From: Wyeomyia smithii
Lineage: Eukaryota; Arthropoda; Insecta; Diptera; Culicidae
Direction: 5' to 3'
Assembly: GCF_029784165.1 (NCBI RefSeq)
Contig: NC_073695.1
Span: 278,976,079 to 279,040,078 of the forward strand
Length of the DNA: 64,000 bases
Every line of letters starts with the position of its first letter. Within the stretch, counting starts at the first letter, position 1. Positions 22,900 through 34,516 of the stretch are shown one piece after another. The notes beneath the pieces are model-generated. The model saw nothing but the letters and a program-made list of their open reading frames with translations. It searched no databases and was not told the origin of the DNA. Made by a program: the position numbers and the translations under genes.

Positions 22900-24240
22900 C
22901 GAATGCTCAAGTCGACACAGTGTACACTGATCTTAAGGCAGCTTTTGACCGCATTAACCATAACATACTATTACGAAAACTAAGCCGTCTTGGCGCATCT
23001 GAAGATTTTGTTAATTGGCTGCATAGTTACCTGACAAATCGCAGCCTCTCAGTGAAAATTGGTTCCACTGAATCTCATACCTTCTGCAATCAGTCTGGTG
23101 TCCCACAGGGAAGCAACTTAGGTCCGTTACTTTTCCTAATTTCTTTTAATGATATTTGTTTCGTAATTCCACCTGGATATAAACTACTATATGCGGACGA
23201 TCTAGAATATTTCTTGTTGTACGGTGTCAAGAAGACTGCAGGCAATTACAGACCCTTATCAACCGGTTTGCAGAATGGTGCTGTCTGAATAACCTGACCA
23301 TAAGTGTTTCCAAATGCTCAATTATAAGCTTCACTCGGCGTAAAACTCCAATCATGTACAGCTATGAAATCGATGACACTCCTCTCGAAAGAGTTTATGT
23401 GGTTAAAGATCTGGGAGTGATACTAGATTCTAAGCTTTCCTTCCAGAATCATTACTCAAGCATTATCTCGAAAGCCAACCGCAACTTAGGATTTATTATG
23501 AACATGGCCATGGGACTTTTGAGACCCGTACTGCTTGCGAGCTCTCTAATTTTCGTTAGTGCGCTCCATTCTTGATACTGCCTCTGTGGTATGGAGTCCG
23601 AATTTACACATATGAAAATCCAGAGTTGAAGCTGTGCAACGTAGATTCATTAGATTTGCTCTACGACAACTTTCTTGGTCAAACCCAGTCAACCTACCAC
23701 CATATGAAGACAGATGCAAGCTGATGAATATTGATAAGCCAAGCCTTGGTGCTACATTCCGATTCGGAATTTGACCTTCTGTTTATTTATACACAGACTT
23801 CACAGCCGACTATTTAGTGTACAGGACAATTGCGGGGCTGGCGCTACGATCCTACTGACACTAACAGTCTCTCCCGAGACGAGACTAGAATCTACGACGA
23901 CTGGCTTGTTAGGCCAGCATCGTACGACCATCTGGGAGATATGAATATTGATACTTTAAGCAAAAGGAGGAACGCCTCTAGAGCTATGTTTGTTGCTAAA
24001 CTATCAGTGTGTGTAATCGACGCTCCCGAACTCCTATCGATGTTAAATCTGAACGTCGAATCCAGACCTCTTCGATCTCAGGACTTTCTTCGACCCGTGT
24101 TTCATCGTACTCACTATGGAAAGCATGAACCGGTTCAAGCGATGTGCCGTATTTTCAATAGTGTATACCATTTATTTGACTTTTCCGTTTCATTGGAGCA
24201 ATTTAAGAACAATATTCTTAGAAGCGATGTCTTAGATTAG
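22900..24240 (+). pseudogene. LINE reverse transcriptase, broken (Jockey/CR1-like)
   Basis: The first frame reads VYTDLKAAFDRINHNILLRK, then SGVPQGSNLGPLLF, with the catalytic YADD at 23190-23201. The frame shifts near 23230, then resumes as LNNLTISVSKCSI and VKDLGVILDSKLSFQNHYSS. Further shifts lead to VEAVQRRFIRFALRQL and PPYEDRCKLMNID. Removing the SINE at 23737-23940 joins this to TLSKRRNASRAMFVAKL, then the end at TAG 24238-24240. The order (RT palm, thumb, C-terminal RRxxxRxxFxxxL block) is that of Jockey/CR1-type ORF2. No endonuclease remains, so it is a dead 5'-truncated copy. Confidence 0.85.
23737..23940 (-). mobile_element. tRNA-derived SINE (204 bp) nested in the LINE RT
   Basis: The insertion is flanked by a perfect 13-bp direct repeat ATGAATATTGATA (23724-23736 and 23941-23953), and splits an RT reading frame that joins cleanly when it is removed. 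On the minus strand the head resembles a tRNA with a degraded B box (GATTCTAGTCTC versus GGTTCGANNCC). The 3' part ends in a short tail complementary to GCCTTGGTGCTACATTCC. Partial relatives lie at 26003-26119 and 28783-28881. Confidence 0.8.
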
Positions 24241-24653
24241 TTTTACTGTGTGTCATTGTTGTAAATTGTTTATGATATTCCTGACTGATTCGTTACTGTT
24301 TTGTGATTTTATATGTACGTACTATTGTAATTTTATATGTAAACTTTGTATTACCGTACTTAAAATGGGTTTTTATGCCGATTTGAGAATGGTTTCGATG
24401 TTGTCATCTCAAGTCGGCTTTTCCCATTGTTACTTCATTGAGACTATGTCAGTTGAAGTTAAATAAATAAATAAATAAATAAGTAAAATAAGTATATTGA
24501 AGATGGTAGCCTCATCACGAGACTCGATAGCGGGGCCCTAGTAAGAGAACCTACGTAAACAAATACACTAAGAACAAGCAAAAAAATATAACACGGATAC
24601 TTTTTAATTTTTCTTTACGTTTCTTTTCAAATCAAATTTAACCTATTCAGGAT

Positions 24654-24925
24654 ATTTGAAAACATAAAAAAAAACAATATCGCACGCTTAGCCTGGGGGC
24701 TAATAGCGGTCTCGATCAACTGGTTTTTTTTTTTTTAGTTGAGAGAATTCGTTATCGATATTGTTTTTGGCACATTTTGTATGTGTAGGATAAGTACAAC
24801 GATACACCGTGCCCCAGTGCTGAGTCGAGAAAATTTCCAGCTCGAAAAGATCCTCGACTCGATCGGGAATCGAACCCGATATCACAACCGTGTAGGAGAG
24901 CTAGCCGACCGACATTTGAAAACAT
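24654..24925 (-). mobile_element. tRNA-derived SINE with 12-bp target duplication
   Basis: ATTTGAAAACAT occurs at both edges (24654-24665 and 24914-24925). The minus strand of 24666-24913 begins with a tRNA-like head carrying GGCTAGCTCTCC (A-box region) and a perfect B box GGTTCGATTCC. A body follows, containing GAGTCGAGGATCTTTTCGAG, an internal A-run (24724-24736 on plus as T) and a 3' tail. The body resembles mosquito tRNA-related SINEs such as Feilai from memory; that name is not claimed. Confidence 0.8.
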
Positions 24926-25730
24926 CCTAAACCTAATTCGGAAACTTCAACACTACTATGACCTCTTATGACATTCAAAAGAGTTCTTCATTGGTTTGGG
25001 AACGTACCTGGGAATGCTTCTCGTCTTTTCTGGCCTTTGATTTGTTTCTGGGCCATTTTTTATTTTATTCTGTGGTATTTATGAACGATTTGCCCAGTAT
25101 TTCTGGACTCGAATGAAGTGTTGTTGTGTTTCGCTTTATTCTTTTCTGACTTTTTGAAACAGTCATCGATAATTTAGGTAATGATTCGGATCCTTATACT
25201 TCCTTTCAACGACTCTTCAAAGGGTTTATATGTCTAATCTTATGACCTTTTTGGAGGTTTTGATTTTTTTATGTGGATTGGAGAAATTTAAGGCTGAAGC
25301 TGAAGCATGGCGGTGACTTGTCTTGAGTTGGCGTACAAGATTACAAAAAAATACCACTGCTATTTATGCAAAATAACATTCGTTATAAACATACCGTCGT
25401 GCAGTTTTTCCATGTTTTTAAACAAAAATACATTTTAAACTTATACGTTATCTTCTACATGTTCATAAAACAATGTATTATGCATAATTCTGCATAGTCT
25501 GTTCTCAAAAGTCACACGTTCGAGTTTGTCAGAACACGACTAAACTTTTATAGTCGTACGTAAGTAAATTATAGTTACTAAAACTTTTATTCCAAAATCG
25601 GTGTTTTTGCTGACCATCCTTTTTCAAAATTGGCTAACAGTTTTATTATATTTCTGTTAAAGATTGTTATTTTTTCAAAAATATTGGATGCGGCGAATTT
25701 TTTACAGGCATTTTGCAATGGTACAACTTG
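24926..25730. other. AT-rich DNA, no gene seen
   Basis: No recognisable coding region, RNA gene or transposon end was found in this stretch. Confidence 0.4.
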
Positions 25731-25734
25731 TACC

Positions 25735-25945
25735 GTACAAGCCTACCGAAAGGCCAATAATTTCCGGAAATATGCTATATAATATTCAGGCATGCGTTCA
25801 AGGTTAAAACCAGAGATATGTCCATCGCGGACGCTGCAAGACAGCTTAAATGTAGTCGGCAGATTATCTTCAACAAGCTCTCCGATTCATACCAAATAAA
25901 ACCGACGAACTTGCATAAAATAGCCCAAGTAACAATTATGCTTTG
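25735..25945 (+). pseudogene. Possible transposase N-terminal HTH relic (pogo/Tc5-like)
   Basis: With a frame change, the plus strand reads NMLYNIQACVQG and then RDMSIADAARQLKCSRQIIF followed by NKLS. The pattern (acidic helix, then SIxxAAxxxxxxRxTLxxK) resembles the psq-type helix-turn-helix at the N-terminus of pogo/Tc5 or Jerky-like transposases. The stretch is short and no catalytic domain follows, so this is a tentative call. Confidence 0.35.
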
Positions 25946-26002
25946 ACAATACCAATATTGTTACCAGGGAGATCTTTTATCATAACTATTAAAAATAATT
26001 AT

Positions 26003-26119
26003 AAGCAAAGCCTTGGTGCTACATTCCAATTCGGAACTCGACCATCTGGTAATTTATACACAGACTTCACAGCCAACTGTTAAATGTACAAGACAATTGC
26101 GGCGCTAGCGCTACGACCC
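26003..26119 (-). mobile_element. SINE fragment, same family as 23737-23940
   Basis: GCCTTGGTGCTACATTCCAA through GACAATTGCGGCGCTAGCGC matches the 3' two thirds of the nested SINE at 23737-23940, same orientation, with scattered substitutions. The tRNA-like head is missing. Confidence 0.75.
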
Positions 26120-27987
26120 AACAAACCAGAAGTCGTATAAGGATGTTAGTTCTATATTGCTCAAATGTGCATGTCAAGTTTGAAATTCCATAAGATGCAA
26201 CAATAAATTTGTTTATATCGTATAAAATTTAAATCCTGTAAAACACAATATTAGGTTGAATATGAAGCAATTTAACGTGTTATATAAAATTGTAAGATGC
26301 GTTATTTCTCTAAGTCGTATAAAATGCAACTTAAAGTTTCAAATGAGGTCAAGATAACCTGGGAAGGTATACAAAATCGTAACTTTTTTGACGTAGGACT
26401 ACGTCTAACCGCACTATACCGAGATACATTCCGCGAAAACTAAAACCAAGATGTAACGACGGAATGAAAGATTTCAAACGCTTATACTGATGTAACCACA
26501 TGATGGACCACAATAATCGATATGTCGTTGGATTGATAAAATGATGGACAATTTTGTGATTCTTCAATTTTCATTATCACTTCATTGTTAAACAGTGAAA
26601 ATTGAATAAAAGTTTCAAGGTCGAATGTTCACCAACAATGTACCAATCATGTGCGAGCACGCCTAGCACAGACTTCATGAATAGACACCAACTGCCTGCA
26701 GTGATATCCTGTATAGCAGTGGCAAAAAAAATTGACAGAATCTCCCCGTCCCAATAGGTCAACTAATGTTAGCTTCCATCAGCCTAGACTAAATTGATGT
26801 CTTGAAGGTAAAGCTTTTTCGGAAAGTTCGTAACCACCTCCACTACCAGACAGTTTTCCGTTCTGCTGTTAACAAATATGTTAATGTTAATAAAACTGAT
26901 GTCTTGAAGGAGAATATGATGGCACAGGCAACAGTACTGCACCGAGCAATGTATGAACAGAGCGCTGGTTACTCGTCGTCTATCAGTGCAGAAAACTCGA
27001 TATTCATTTGTGTGCAGTCAAGCCAAGTGAAATCTACATTGCCGCTGTTGACTCGCAGTGAGGCGTGGAACACAATCGAATTGCCGTTTGAATCGTCTTC
27101 TTCTTCTTGTTTCGTATAGCAGCAAATATCAGAATTCAATATGATTTTTCGGATGTCGCAAAATAGGCTGCGCCGCCGGGGACAACAAAATGCGTTGTTT
27201 ATTTTTGAACTCTACACTCTACCTGTTTTTAGGTTTATTTAAATAACTAAATATAAGGTATTTAATAGACAATAGAAAACCAAAATGCTCCGTACAGATC
27301 TTTGAATATGTAGTTAAACGAGCTGTACTGATGATTATATTTTACTAGCTAAATGAATTTAGTCCAATATGACAATACTAGTTGCATCACGCGGTGGCGG
27401 TTTAGAGAAAAACCAAATTCATTTCATCTTTATATTAGAGTTCCGACGTTAGTGTTTGTATTTTTCAATTGAAATTTTTTTGAATTAGCATTTGCAAGAA
27501 AATATTACTTTCCATAACCTTACTTGTAATTGAACAACGCTATGCAAACATTAATTGCTGAGGCTGATGTTGTGCATCACTCTAGCTCAGTTTATTTTCG
27601 AAGATAACGGACATATAACTTTCAAATATGGTATCTTCGTTGTTCTTTGGTATCTTGAAACTGATCAAATTTTTTTCTGATTGATCCTGTATACTGATAA
27701 AATGTTTAAATTGACCTGAATTGAATGTTAATTAAATTTTCTGTGAATATACATTTTCTACTAAAACTGTAATTCGTTATCGATATTTTTTCCACGAGCT
27801 TGTAATTACAGGAAAAAAATTTATGTGACATCTTTGCCGCTTTGTGATCGGTGAGTGAGCCAACTTCAACAAGACAAATAGATATAGAAGGAAGTTTAAT
27901 TTCTACTAAATCGTACTCAATTAAATATTTTATAGAAGGTTGCCTTTTCGCGCATTAAAGAAAATTCGCTGTATTAGAATGAAAGGT
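26120..27987. other. Unassigned AT-rich DNA
   Basis: Several TCGTATAA(G/A)ATG-like words recur between 26130 and 26330, suggesting an old simple repeat. GACGTAGGACTACGTC, nearly palindromic, lies at about 26390-26405. A 105-codon open frame at 26802-27119 has no domain I recognise. No RNA gene is seen. Confidence 0.4.
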
Positions 27988-28179
27988 ATTCATCAATGGC
28001 CCAGAAACCAAATTTAGGGGAAAATCAAGTATCTAACTTTTTTACTTTTGTAGATAGAAAACCTTGTTTTACAATTTTATAGCTCCAATAATTTTAAGTA
28101 ACTTTGTAAAATAAAGTTTTTTTCTAAAACATTGCTATAGAGCTTTTCTCCTAAATTTGGTTTCTGGACCATTGTGAAT
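27988..28179. mobile_element. Hairpin MITE (~192 bp)
   Basis: The left end ATTCATCAATGGCCCAGAAA continues as CCAAATTTAGG. The right end carries the inverted equivalent, CCTAAATTTGGTTTCTGGAC then CATTGTGAAT. The TIRs are about 30 bp with few mismatches, and the interior is AT-rich and non-coding. No target duplication is resolved. Confidence 0.65.
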
Positions 28180-28245
28180 GTTAAAGAGAATATTTTTTCT
28201 TCTAAGATAGAGTGCTGCAAAGAAATAATCAAAATACAGACCCCG

Positions 28246-28292
28246 TTCGATTTTGGCAACACCTCAGAATTTTTTCTGTTGCCAAAATTGAA
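28246..28292. repeat. Short inverted repeat (16-bp stem, 15-nt loop)
   Basis: TTCGATTTTGGCAACA (28246-28261) faces TGTTGCCAAAATTGAA (28277-28292), with one mismatch. It is probably the tip of a palindromic repeat. No Rho-independent-type terminator is implied in this eukaryotic context. Confidence 0.6.
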
Positions 28293-28579
28293 CCATGCCA
28301 ATAATGAACGGTTTTTTTCATGACTTTTTTGACTTTTTAAATGGTCAAAGACGACCTTAACAGTAGAAACGGCCACCAATGAACTAGTTTTAGTTCCAAG
28401 TCGTTTGAGGTGTCGCTTGATGAATTTGGGCTGACGACCTAGATACTTGATATTACCACCGGAACCAAAACACCTTCCTTTTGGAAGATGTTGAGCTTAA
28501 ATTGGTTAAAACAAATCAAGCAAACTACAAAAGTAAAACGAGCTCAAATCAAACATAGCTTCAAAATAAAATTATAAAA

Positions 28580-28628
28580 TTATTGTGGTCCTACGTCAAC
28601 TATGCGGTCGTGTCTTGGTTACCACCCT
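28580..28628 (-). repeat. Dispersed repeat end, GTTGACGTAGG motif (inverted copy)
   Basis: GTCCTACGTCAACTATGCGG and GTCGTGTCTTGGTTACCACC form the reverse complement of the segment at 11866-11922, with several substitutions. Confidence 0.45.
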
Positions 28629-28782
28629 TCTACTATTTTTAATTTTTCTACAATGTACGTATATGACCTCCAGATTTGTACACATAGGCGCATTTCATGC
28701 ATCTTATATGGTCTTTTTTTACCAACTAAGGGTTCACTTAACAGAGTTGAGCGCGAGTTAAATGAACCAATTTGTTTGCTGA

Positions 28783-28881
28783 GGATTCTACTGACACTAA
28801 CAGTCTCTCCCGATTCGTGACTCAAACCTACGACGACGAGCTCGTTAGGCCAGCAGTTTACCTCGAGATCAGTTGGAAGGC
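28783..28881 (-). mobile_element. SINE fragment, head part, same family as 23737-23940
   Basis: TACTGACACTAACAGTCTCT leads on to GACGAGCTCGTTAGGCCAGC and CTCGAGATCAG. This matches the tRNA-like head side of the nested SINE. The 3' part is missing, so it complements the fragment at 26003-26119. Confidence 0.7.
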
Positions 28882-31800
28882 TAAAAAACATATAATTCTT
28901 TTAACAAATGTATTATCCTATTATAACAATGTATAGTATCCTATTGATTTCGTAAATTGTCCAATGCTGCTCCCAGTCGGAAGCAACAAACATCTTCCTA
29001 ATAAAAAAAGATTTTTTATTTAACAAAAAAAAAATTTCAAATAAAATAATTCGCGCCTGTTGCGTAAATATCCGCGTTAAATATATGTTAAAATCGTTGA
29101 GTTACCTTCACTGTAATGAGAGTTACAGTTACAAGAAGTTGAAAAACTAGGAAAAAAGTGTCAAAAGAATCCCCACACGACGGTATTTAAAATACGCATT
29201 CATTTCATCAAAGTTATTGAACAATTGATTTTCTAATGCATTTGTTGTAGAAAACTGTAAAGTTTGGTACCCCTAGCCACAATTTTTTTCAGAGACTTAA
29301 ATGTTTGATGGGGAATTTTTTTTTCTGTTGTCACATCTCTCGGCCAATTTTTTTCCGTTCTCAACGTACTTCATATTATTTATCCTCTTTTATCTCTTTT
29401 CCGATTATTCAAAAATTTTAAATTGCAAGAAATTAATTTTGAAGATTGTTTCTTGAAAGAACATTGTTATTTTGTGCGCCAATCTTCCATGCATTCGACA
29501 CCAACAAAATAAAAAGTTGCATCAGAAAATGTGCAACCAATTCACACGTATTTAATCAATTATCTCTCGAAAAACAACCCTCGTAAATTAGAACCATCCA
29601 CCTGACAGTAGCTGTTATAAAGTAAAAGTCACTTCCGAGTGCCCTCCAGAACCTGCAGAATGGACTTGTTAATTGCCATCACCGGCCGTGGCTCCCGTTA
29701 TCAACCGTCTGGCCGGGCAGCCAGATCTCGTGATTAGCGATGATGAAGACGCCGAGCAGGAAGGTATCTTTCATTGTCACGCGAATTTTTCCCTCATCGT
29801 GTGCTAATTCTGCGCTTCGCAGTAAAGTTTAAGTTATCTCGCGAAGTGGTTGTTTCGTTCGGAATTTAACATACATTAAAAACGGCTTTGCCAGTTTAAC
29901 GCGTTTGAGCCCTCAGCGCTTTCAGTTTTATAAATTGATTGCGTTCTTCCCTTGCCGCCGTACCGTTGAAGGGAGGAAGAAATTGAAAATAATTTCCCTC
30001 CAGTCCAGTTCGGTGCAGACACAGCAACGATTTGGTCGGCCGAGAAATGCGCAATCTTGAAGCTATCTGTTATGCTTTTTTTTTTAGCTTGTCTTTCGGC
30101 CAGTCGCGGTACGTGGAATGACATCGGCCATTAGTCATCGTCGATCGCTGCTTGGCCTGCACCAATCGGCCAGAGGAAGAGGCAATCCGCGGCACGGAAG
30201 ACGGACACTACTTTCAAGAGCAAAACGGCTGACTGAATTCGCGTTGGCCGCCCGCTAATCTAATCTCGTAATGCAAAACCCACATTTATCTTCGCCTCGT
30301 ATCAGTGATGGCTTGCGAAAAACCGGCAATGGCCTGTTTGGTAGAGAGCGTCCACTGCTTTGCTCCCGTGACGGTTCTGGCCGGGCCCGGCGATTGCAGC
30401 AGAACAATCGCTGATCGAGTCCAACTGTTGCCCAAGTGTGCGGCTTACAAAGAAACAGGACAAACCGCGAGTTCGCGGGAAAGCGCAAAATTATTTGTGA
30501 AAAAAATTAAACGAGTAAACAAATTTACAGTACCATTAATTATGTATATTTTCAGCGCTGTGAAGTCTTGCAATCTTTTTTTTTAACAATTTTGCTAGGG
30601 TGTTCAAAATCCGCTATTCTCCTGAAAGTAGTTCGAATTTAACTAAAAACAATAAATAAAATGGTGTTTTAAAAGCCTTTCGCAACGTACCAAACAAGCG
30701 TTAAATGATTGCCCTCTACCTTGCAATCTCTTTCCACACACTTCCCCTTTCGTGTAGCCCATTTGCTTCCACTTTAATCAAACGTAAAAATCTTTCAATT
30801 AAAATTAAACTCCCCGATAAACCCTACAGGATAGCGACAGAATAACAGTCCTGCGAGAGACCGCCGAAGTGATGATTACTCGATAGCAAACTGTCTACCC
30901 ACCTGAGAGCAGGACTTGGTGTGCGGAAAAATTTAATTGCACGGATGATTCTTGATTTTCGTTACGTTCGCTTCGTCCGCATTCTTCCAATCGCCACTCC
31001 TGGCTGGGATTGAGATCGCTATCACCGATCGGTCGGTCGGTCGGCCGGTTGGTCTGACGAATCGTAGGACGACGCTTGCAAGCGATGAATATTCATAGCT
31101 CATAAACGGGCCGCGCGGTTCCGAGTCCCGTGCAGGTCGTCGAAGTCTCCAGCGTGGCGCTAATTGACTTACTATATCTACTCGGCGCTAATTGGATGCT
31201 AGTTCCTACTAAATTGTTCTTATCAAAGCTGCAAGGGCGGTTAGATGGCGTGCAGCATCTTCACAGTTATCGGCAAGCAACCGAAGGAGTGGCCGAGGCT
31301 TTCGTTTGATTGAAGCGTAACGCTATATTAAAATCATTCGTACGCTCCGCGAGGAAGTGCGTTTGCCTTGGAGGTCTTCGGGGATGATTTTGTGTGGTGC
31401 AGTAGCTCGGCAATCAAGCGGGGAGGTTAATTCAAGCCTGAAGCGTAAAACAAGGCAACAGTCATAATTGGTTTCTGTACAGATCGTGGTCTTCGGCTGC
31501 TGAACTGTTGTTAGGAAGTGGTAAATTATTGCTGGTACGGAAAAGGCGGTGTCCCGGTAGCTATTTGTTTTAGCTGAGTCAACAAACTATCGCAAGCTTG
31601 ATTCTACGTCCGCTAAATTACTGTTCTTCGCGTTGATAAAGCCTGTCGCAATATAAAACATATCATTTGCAGGTAAGAATGTAATTGCGATTGAATAAGG
31701 TACATACAACTTATAGTTTGATTTATAAAGCATTTCTACCAAAACAAACAAAAAACACAAACAGATTGACTCTTGTTGTTAGCAGTACTTTCGCGTATTT

Positions 31801-33791
31801 ACGTACCCGTAAATACGTTTTCCTATCTCCGCTATACCATTACATACCCAGCCACTGACTTTTTCGATTATGATCCTACCGCAAATAACAAGAACCTCAC
31901 CGATTAGCTTTCAGCCCTTTTCGTACCGTGCCGTCCATTGATTACGACGAGAAATTCGATGATTTTCATAGCTTTTTATGTTTAAACAAACCTTCGTCTC
32001 TTGCCACATCAAAGCCACGAAACTCGCCCGGCGTGCCGTTTCATAAGCGTTGCTGTTGGAAGTCCATGTTCCGAATCAAATACTCCTCGGTGTATCCAAC
32101 CTCAAACCTCCCAAGTCAGCAAAAAAAAAAAAAAAACGATTCTGTAATTTGCACACATTTCAGCGCTCGTGTATTCGAAGGAAATTGCTATTGGTGGCGT
32201 TTTTCATATTCCTTCCCCACAACCTGATTTCGGGTTGTCTTTCTCTGTAAAGCAGCGCAAAACCAACAAATTCTCATCAACTGCTTATTAAGAGAAGACA
32301 TCGCAAACCGCGGAACGGCAACGTTTGTTTAGGGATCCCTTAAAGATCCCATCAAATACACAAGTAATCCCGTAGACAGTGCAACTGGTAGACGCAGCAA
32401 CTGGTGCTGTTGCACCCAATAGGTACTTCAATCAACAGCACAGAACGGTTTACCCTTTATGTATAATGTTGTATAGAAAGGGGTGCGAACATAAACGAAA
32501 CAATTTTGATTTGTTCTGAGGAGGTGTTAATAAGCAACGATATTACAGTATGAAGCTTTAATGCCAGAGTCGAATCGATCAACTGGGAGTGGTTTGCCTT
32601 CCGTTCATACACTGCAAAAAAAAACATGTTATCCAACCTGTACTCAACCGTGCACCGCAATAAAAAGGATGTAATTTGCTTCGTTTCATATGCCGTAAAA
32701 AATGCGTAACACCGTAGTAAGCATGTTCAATTCCAAACTAATTAATATTTGCACTCTTCTTGATTCACGTTAATCGAATCTTCGATCAACTTCTTTTTAT
32801 GGCGTGCATTTTATTTACTCTATAGATGACATCGCTCCCCTCTGTGACAGTGAACACAGCACATACTAAAAAGGGTCAACGTGGTAGCAGCGCAACAAGC
32901 GACCGATCGTCAAACCTCCCCGAGGAGCCTCTACAGACGCTGCATACCGACTCCTACTCCCGGGATGACAACAAGACAAACTACAAATCAAACTTCAAAC
33001 AATAAACACAGCACAAGGAAAAAACAATCATGTTTTATATGCAATGTTCCAACTCCTCGGGTGGCGAGCCGGAGGGCACAAGCGGGGGTCAAACGTTAGT
33101 TCTGCATCTCGCCCGGGTATCGCTGTAAGCATCCATCGATCTGCGGTCGATTCCATTTCGTGCTAGCTTCCAGCACCTCGGCCGGTCGGATACGCCTTGG
33201 GTGGAAGCACGTCGCGGCAACACGCGCAGGTCGATCCGAGCGAGGATTAGCATCAACATCATCAAGTTTTCCGTGTTCTTTTCCCACCTTCAGAATAGTG
33301 AGGGCAACAGCAGCAAGAGAGCATAGAACACTTACTTACTATTTGCATTCTGCTCGATCGAGGGTGATTGGGCGGAGATTGAACTTAACCGTTTCAAAAC
33401 AATTGGTAATGTGGTAATATACATAGGACGAATATTGTTACTTCTACCCTAACTTGAGTTGCAACCATTGTCGTTTGTCTTATAATGCATTCATGCAGAA
33501 GTTTACTCTTGCCGATAAAGAACAAATCATGCTTGGGATGTGAAACCTAGCATAAACCGATTGTGGAGGAAATGTCGAGTTGCTCGTGTGCGAAAGAAAA
33601 AAAGCAGTCCTAGAACTATTGGTGAACCACCAGGAGTAGTGTTGGTAGTAGTAGTAGTAGACGTAAACAAAAACGCTTGAGTTTCCTACAAGCAAGCAGC
33701 AGTACACGACAATGTTGACAGCTCCCAGTAGGTGGATTAGTGGTTCCATTCATCGGTGTACCTTTTGTGTTGTGTAATTATATCATACGGG
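28882..33791. other. Apparently single-copy non-coding DNA
   Basis: About 4.9 kb. From 29.6 to 31.6 kb the base composition is more GC-rich and no transposon motif is visible. A run of GGTC repeats (GGTCGGTCGGTCGGCCGG) lies near 31030-31047, poly-A near 32120-32136 and a GTA-type triplet run near 33640-33658. Open frames are short and overlap on both strands. It may be intronic or regulatory DNA of a gene outside the window. Confidence 0.4.
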
Positions 33792-33802
33792 TACAGTAAT
33801 CA

Positions 33803-33884
33803 CCCGATTATATCTGTACCCGATTTTATCTGCCCCCGATTTTATCAGCCCCTGATTTTATCACATTTTTCACCCGATTTTATC
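33803..33884. repeat. Phased subterminal repeats (CCCGATTTTATC) of the Tigger element
   Basis: CCCGATTATATC or CCCGATTTTATC (one copy CCTGATTTTATC) starts at 33803, 33819, 33835 and 33851, exactly 16 bp apart, and again at 33873. Two more copies, CCCGATTTTATC at 38064-38075 and CCCTATTTTATC at 38081-38092, lie near the other end in the same orientation. Subterminal repeats are often transposase binding sites; that role is inferred here. Confidence 0.8.
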
Positions 33885-34516
33885 ATCATAAAACATTTCA
33901 TTAAAATTAATGTCAGGGTGAACTGATTTTCTATTACGTTCCAATGTTTTAGAATTTTTTCATAATTCTGTGTAGAATAACATCATTCTGGATGTAGTTA
34001 AAAATTCAACCGATGCACAAATTTTGCTGTTTTCGTGCGAATAATTGAATAGTAATACAAATGTTTGTTATAACCGTATAATATGTTCGAAGAAGTTTCA
34101 AAATATTTGAAAACGCATCTTTTGATGTAGAAAGCTGGGTGATTAATCCTCCCAAAAGTGAGATAGAATATTAACTTTTTCATTAGATAAAGATAGACGC
34201 TTGGTGTCTTAGGCAAAGTATTAGGTGATCTCAAAACAAGAAACTTTACAGAAGACATCATGTTTCTATCTCTTACATATTGCAGGCAACATAAAATTTT
34301 CTATGAGAAGGCATTAAAAATCGTAATTTACATTTTAAGATTTTTCCGGTTGCAATATGTGACTAAACGTTGCCGAAGCATGCTGTTTTCGGCAACGTTT
34401 AGTGTTGTGAGATCATCTAATATTTTGCTGATGGTACTGCGCTACAAAAAAAAAACAAGTAATTCATTTCACCAATTTAAACAAAAACATGAACGAATAA
34501 AAAACTTAGTTGTTAT

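Larger units (their letters stand above)
22870..24487 (+). mobile_element. Jockey/CR1-like LINE, 5'-truncated, with (AAAT)n tail
   Basis: The element starts within the RT domain and ends in an AAAT tandem tail at about 24462-24485. It carries the RT, a C-terminal region and a 3' UTR, and is interrupted by a SINE at 23737-23940. It is related to the minus-strand fragment at 38937-39935. The clade (Jockey or CR1) is inferred from motif style only. Confidence 0.78.

Noticed and set aside
24860..24912. A functional tRNA gene on the minus strand
   Set aside because: A B box is present, but the acceptor stem does not pair and the sequence continues into a SINE body bounded by a 12-bp target duplication.
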